Source of the DNA: Candidatus Lambdaproteobacteria bacterium
GTDB taxonomy: Bacteria; SAR324; JACQKK01
Assembly (NCBI GenBank): GCA_016199125.1
Contig: JACQHH010000096.1
Span: 1 to 38,713, forward strand
Length of the DNA stretch: 38,713 nucleotides
Direction: 5' to 3'
Positions 35,066 through 38,713 of the stretch are shown here, piece after piece; the stretch's first letter is position 1; every line of letters begins with the position of its first letter. The notes under the pieces were generated by a model. The model worked only from the letters and a program-made list of their open reading frames with translations. It did no database searches and had not been told where the DNA came from. A program made the translations under genes and the position numbers.

Positions 35066-37339
35066 CTACTTCTCCGTGGCCACGAACACGCCGTCCCAGT
35101 CGGGCGCCGGCGGTTTGGCCTTCATGTCGGAACAGCGCTTGAGATAGCGCGTGGCCGGCGGGTCGTCCGGAATGAACTTCAGCACGGCGTTGAAATACTT
35201 CTCCGCCTCGTCCCACTGCTGCTCGCGATAAAGCTGCAGGCCCTTGGCGAAGTAGGCAAAGCCCTTCTTCTGCTCCTCGGTCAGCTCGCCCTTGCGCGCC
35301 ACCAGCTCGTAGATGCGCACGGGGGTGTTGATCCCGATCACGCGGATCAGGTCCAGCTCCCGCACCTCCACGGCGTCCTTGGCCTGCTCGTAGGTGTATT
35401 CGCTCATGCAGGTGAAGGTGCCGTAGTTCTTGTTGGCGCCTTCCAGGCGGGCGGCCAGGTTCACCGAGTTGCCCATCATGGTGTAGTCGAAGCGCTTTTC
35501 CGACCCCATGTTGCCCACCACCATGGGCCCCGTGTTGAGGCCGATGCGGTTGAGAATCTTGGGCTTGCCCTCGTCCAGCCATTGCTGGCGCAGCACGGCC
35601 AGGCGCTTCTGCATGTCCAGGGACATCAGGCAGGCGCGCAGGGCATGGTCCTCGTAGGCCACCGGCGCTCCCACGAACGCGATGATGGCGTCGCCCTCGT
35701 ACTTGTCCACGGTGCCGCCGTAGTCCATCACGATGTTGCTCATTTCCGTGAGGTAGACGTTGAGCAGGGCCACCAGCTCCTCCGGCTCCAGCTTCTCGGA
35801 AATGGTGGAAAAGCCCTGCACGTCGGAGAAGAAGGCGGTCATCACGCGCCGCTCGCCCCCGAGCTTGAGGAAGTCGGGATTCTCCATGAGCTGGTTGATC
35901 ACGTCGGGCGACAGGTACTGCTTGAAGGCGCCGCTGATAAAGCGCTTGTCCTTGTCGGTCACCAGGAAGCGGTACAGGGTCACCGCGCCCCACACCACGA
36001 TCATCACCAGCACGACAAACACGGCCGAGGTCCAGCTCAGCCAGTTCATGACCATCCAGCGGTGCGCGAACACGTAGCCCACCAGCAGCGCCAGCGTCAG
36101 CAGCGAGCCGTAAATGCTCTTCAGGTTGGGCAGCGCCACCCCCAGCACGAGCCCGATGACCAGGATCAGCAGCGCCGTGAAGAAGTCGTTGGCGAAGCTG
36201 AGCTTGAAGTAGGAATCCGTGATGATGTTGTCCAGCAGCGTGGCGTGCACCTCGACCCCGGGGTAGGCCACTCCCACGGGCGTGGTGCGCAAGTCGAAAA
36301 TGCCCACCTCCGTGGCCCCCACCAGCACGATGCGCCCCTCCAGCTTCTCCTTGGGGATGTTGTGCTCGATGATGTCGTAGATGGAGTAGTGCGGAAACGT
36401 CTCCTGCGGCCCCTTGTAGTTGAGCAGGATGGAGCCGTCGAAGTTGGGGTAGATGGACTTGTTGCCGCCCAGGGCGATTTCCACGATGCCGGAGTTCTCG
36501 TCGGCCACGACGCTGATGCCGTCGGCGGCGAAGTAGTGCCGCAGGAGCTGCAAATCCAGCGAGGGATAGATGTTGTCCTTGTACTCGTAGAGCAGGTGCA
36601 CGCGCCGCACCGTGCCGTCCTCGGTGTCCGGCTGCATGTTGAAGAAGCCCGAGAGCGTGCCGCCCTTGTAGATCTTCTCGATGTTGGATTCCACCGCCTC
36701 GCCGATGGGGATGATCCCCTTGGCGATGGTGCCCTGCAGCAAGGAAATCTCCGACCCGGCAATGCGCGAGGCCGACGCGCGCAGATCCTCCTCCGCCTGG
36801 TGCGCCACCTGCTCCTTGCTGGTGAACAGGAAGTAGCCCAGGACGGAGTTGGGCTTCTTCTTCAGCATCTGCCCCAGTTGGGTGTCGCCGTCGAGCTGGG
36901 ATTTGTTCCGGTTCAGGTAGGTGATGAATTCCTGGGCGCGGCTGCCCGAAAAGCCCAGCTTGCGGAAATAGGACGCATAATCGTCGGTGACCTTGACGCC
37001 GGAGCCCTCTTCGGCCTCGGAAAACACGATGTCGAGCCCGATGGTGTTGACTTCGTAATAGTCGTTGAGGGCCTGCACCAGTTGCGCGATGCGCGCGCGT
37101 GGCCAGGGCCAGCGGCCGTAGCGGTCCACCGACTTGGTGTCGATGGTGGCGATGACCACCTCGGTGGTGTGGGGCTGCACTCCGCGCCCCTTCATGATGA
37201 AGTCCACCCACTTCTTGTCCAGCAGATTCAGGAAATTCCCGGTGGGATCCACCGTGCTGTAGAGAAACATCCCCAGAATCACGAAGGTGATCAGCAGGGA
37301 AAGCTTGAACCCTGACATCTTGAAGAAGGACTTCAGCAT
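35066..37339 (-). CDS. CHASE2-domain class III adenylate cyclase with C-terminal TPR-like segment
   Basis: ATG at 37339 (MLKSFFKMSGFKLSLLITFVILGMFLY). CHASE2 'VVIATIDTKSVDRYGRWPWPRARIAQLVQAL'; three C-terminal TMs; cyclase 'VMTAFFSDVQGFSTISEKLEPEELVALLNVYL', 'VDKYEGDAIIAFVGAP', 'RFDYTMMGNSVNLAARLEGANKNYG'. Confidence 0.93.
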   Translation of the reverse strand: MLKSFFKMSGFKLSLLITFVILGMFLYSTVDPTGNFLNLLDKKWVDFIMKGRGVQPHTTEVVIATIDTKSVDRYGRWPWPRARIAQLVQALNDYYEVNTIGLDIVFSEAEEGSGVKVTDDYASYFRKLGFSGSRAQEFITYLNRNKSQLDGDTQLGQMLKKKPNSVLGYFLFTSKEQVAHQAEEDLRASASRIAGSEISLLQGTIAKGIIPIGEAVESNIEKIYKGGTLSGFFNMQPDTEDGTVRRVHLLYEYKDNIYPSLDLQLLRHYFAADGISVVADENSGIVEIALGGNKSIYPNFDGSILLNYKGPQETFPHYSIYDIIEHNIPKEKLEGRIVLVGATEVGIFDLRTTPVGVAYPGVEVHATLLDNIITDSYFKLSFANDFFTALLILVIGLVLGVALPNLKSIYGSLLTLALLVGYVFAHRWMVMNWLSWTSAVFVVLVMIVVWGAVTLYRFLVTDKDKRFISGAFKQYLSPDVINQLMENPDFLKLGGERRVMTAFFSDVQGFSTISEKLEPEELVALLNVYLTEMSNIVMDYGGTVDKYEGDAIIAFVGAPVAYEDHALRACLMSLDMQKRLAVLRQQWLDEGKPKILNRIGLNTGPMVVGNMGSEKRFDYTMMGNSVNLAARLEGANKNYGTFTCMSEYTYEQAKDAVEVRELDLIRVIGINTPVRIYELVARKGELTEEQKKGFAYFAKGLQLYREQQWDEAEKYFNAVLKFIPDDPPATRYLKRCSDMKAKPPAPDWDGVFVATEK

Positions 37340-37500
37340 GCAATTCCTCGGCGTCCGTGATGGTTGTATTCCCCGGGAAGGCGGGCGATTGCACCTCGAA
37401 CTGATTGCATAGCGCAATCCGGCCGGCTTGGCCAATCCTTATCGGCTTTTGCGGGCTCTCCCCCGGGCAAGGCCGAGGCGCCCGCCGCATGGGCGGGATG

Positions 37501-38064
37501 TCAAAAGACGCCGGGAATCAGTCGTTTTTTGTGCTCGAAGGCCGCGCGGTATTCCGGCACGCCCAGCAGATAAGCCTCCTCGCGCCGGATGCGCCAGGCC
37601 AGCACCAGCCCATTGGCCAGCGAGCCCAGCGCCGCGGTGACATAGGCGCCCAGCAGCAGGGGCACCACGGCGATTTCCACGATCACGGCCACGTAGTTGG
37701 GATGACGCACCAGGCGGAACGGCCCCGCCGTGACCACGGGCTGCCGGGTGCGCTCGATCAGCCGCACGTTCCAGTGCTCCTGCATCACCGCCAGCACCCA
37801 GAAGCGCAGGGCCAGCGCCGCCATCCACAGCAGCAGCGCGGGCAGGAACAGGGCCCCGGGGAACGGATACGCGCGCAGCCAGGTTTCCAGCAGGCTGCCG
37901 CTCAGCCAGCCGGCGTGCACGGCCACCATCACGGGATAGATCGGTTCGGGAATGGGCACGGCCGTGCCCTCGGTCTGGGCCGCCCGCAACTGGCGCCAGG
38001 AATAGGCCAGCTCCCAGCCGCGCAGCAGGGCCACCGCCAGCAGGATCAGGTGATGGTAGGACAT
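37501..38064 (-). CDS. Isoprenylcysteine carboxyl methyltransferase (ICMT)-like membrane protein
   Basis: 'LRFWVLAVMQEHWNVRLIERTRQPVVTAGPFRLVRHPNYVAVIVEIAVVPLLLGAYVTA' ICMT-family signature. Confidence 0.88.
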   Translation of the reverse strand: MSYHHLILLAVALLRGWELAYSWRQLRAAQTEGTAVPIPEPIYPVMVAVHAGWLSGSLLETWLRAYPFPGALFLPALLLWMAALALRFWVLAVMQEHWNVRLIERTRQPVVTAGPFRLVRHPNYVAVIVEIAVVPLLLGAYVTAALGSLANGLVLAWRIRREEAYLLGVPEYRAAFEHKKRLIPGVF

Positions 38065-38182
38065 CGGCCATTTTCCCGCTGACGGCGTGGAATGCGGAGG
38101 GTGGGGCAGAGGCCGGCCGGCACGTGACCCGCGGGCGCGGATTCGTGCACGGCGCCGTGTCGTGGCCCGCCCGCATCCCGGC

Positions 38183-38713
38183 TCAGGCCGACGTGACCAG
38201 CTCGGGCACCAGCAATTCGACGTGGTAGGCGGACTTGAGCCGGTCCAGCTCGGTGTTCATGTAGTACTGCTGCAGCTCCTGCTCCACGGCCTGGGCCGCG
38301 GCCCGGCGCTGCTTGTCGGCCTCCGTGCCGGTGGGCATGGCGCGCTTGCGCAGGTGCAGCAGGTAGACCTTGCCCTCGGCCACGCTGATGCCGAAGGAGC
38401 GCTCCGGCGTCAGCCCCAGGGCCACGCGCTGAAAATCGCGGTTGGCGCCCAGCTCGCCCAGGTTGGCATCGGCCGCGGAGAATTCCGCCTGCTTGAGAAA
38501 CAGGGTGTGCCTGGCGGCGAACGCCTTGAAGTCTTCGCCGCTCTTCAGCGTGGGCAGCGCGGCCTGGCCCGTCTCCTGCGCGGCCTGAGCCCCCTTCTGC
38601 GCGCGCACCTGCTCGGCGGCCTGCTGGCGCACGGCTTCCAGGGGCTTGACGAAGGCGTCCTTGCGCTCGGCCACCTGGAAGAACACGTGTCCCTGCACGG
38701 GGTTGCGGCGCAG
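38183..38713 (-). CDS. PpiD/SurA-like periplasmic foldase C-terminal part (truncated by window edge)
   Basis: 'AEQVRAQKGAQAAQETGQAALPTLKSGEDFKAFAARHTL...EFSAADANLGELGANRDFQRVALGLTPERSFGISVAEGKVYLLHLRKR' resembles the PpiD C-terminal region; reading frame is open to the right edge. Confidence 0.6.
   Translation of the reverse strand: MRRNPVQGHVFFQVAERKDAFVKPLEAVRQQAAEQVRAQKGAQAAQETGQAALPTLKSGEDFKAFAARHTLFLKQAEFSAADANLGELGANRDFQRVALGLTPERSFGISVAEGKVYLLHLRKRAMPTGTEADKQRRAAAQAVEQELQQYYMNTELDRLKSAYHVELLVPELVTSA

Noticed and set aside
34797-37490. 897-aa minus-strand ORF
   Set aside because: Out-of-frame shadow of the CHASE2-cyclase and purF antisense; His/Gly/Arg-rich with no domain pattern.
1-38713. 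CRISPR arrays, rRNA genes, prophage or conjugation modules
   Set aside because: No regularly spaced direct repeats, no rRNA signature, and no integrase, capsid or relaxase-type product was seen on either strand.

Overview
This is a GC-rich bacterial chromosomal window with about 25 well-supported protein genes. I found no rRNA, convincing tRNA or CRISPR array. The most unusual locus is the minus-strand gene run at 1..5673. It encodes a MotA/PomA-like stator protein, a MotB/PomB-like OmpA protein, a FlgO/CsgG-like protein with a barrel-like C-terminus, a TPR lipoprotein, and three consecutive exported proteins that resemble the C-terminal periplasmic (RBM3/beta-collar) part of the flagellar MS-ring protein FliF. 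Several of these genes overlap at start/stop codons. No flagellar export, hook or filament gene is visible, so this looks like a stator-driven envelope machine that is not a standard flagellum. Other loci include: a eukaryote-like citrate synthase; a DapF homologue with both catalytic cysteines replaced by serine; lnt; an aerobic benzoyl-CoA (box) locus (boxB, boxC, boxR-like XRE/shikimate-kinase regulator) with a candidate two-site operator but no boxA in view; an IS5-type transposase remnant; an old-yellow-enzyme-like protein with altered active-site motif; an EF-G-like GTPase with DTPGS instead of DTPGH; a class I cyclic nucleotide phosphodiesterase; a CHASE2-adenylate cyclase; an FAD oxidoreductase-fabI-queF run; dapB; a C-terminal J-domain protein; purF; an ICMT-like methyltransferase; and a PpiD/SurA-like protein running off the right edge. 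All calls come from reading the sequence and recalled family motifs; no database search was run.
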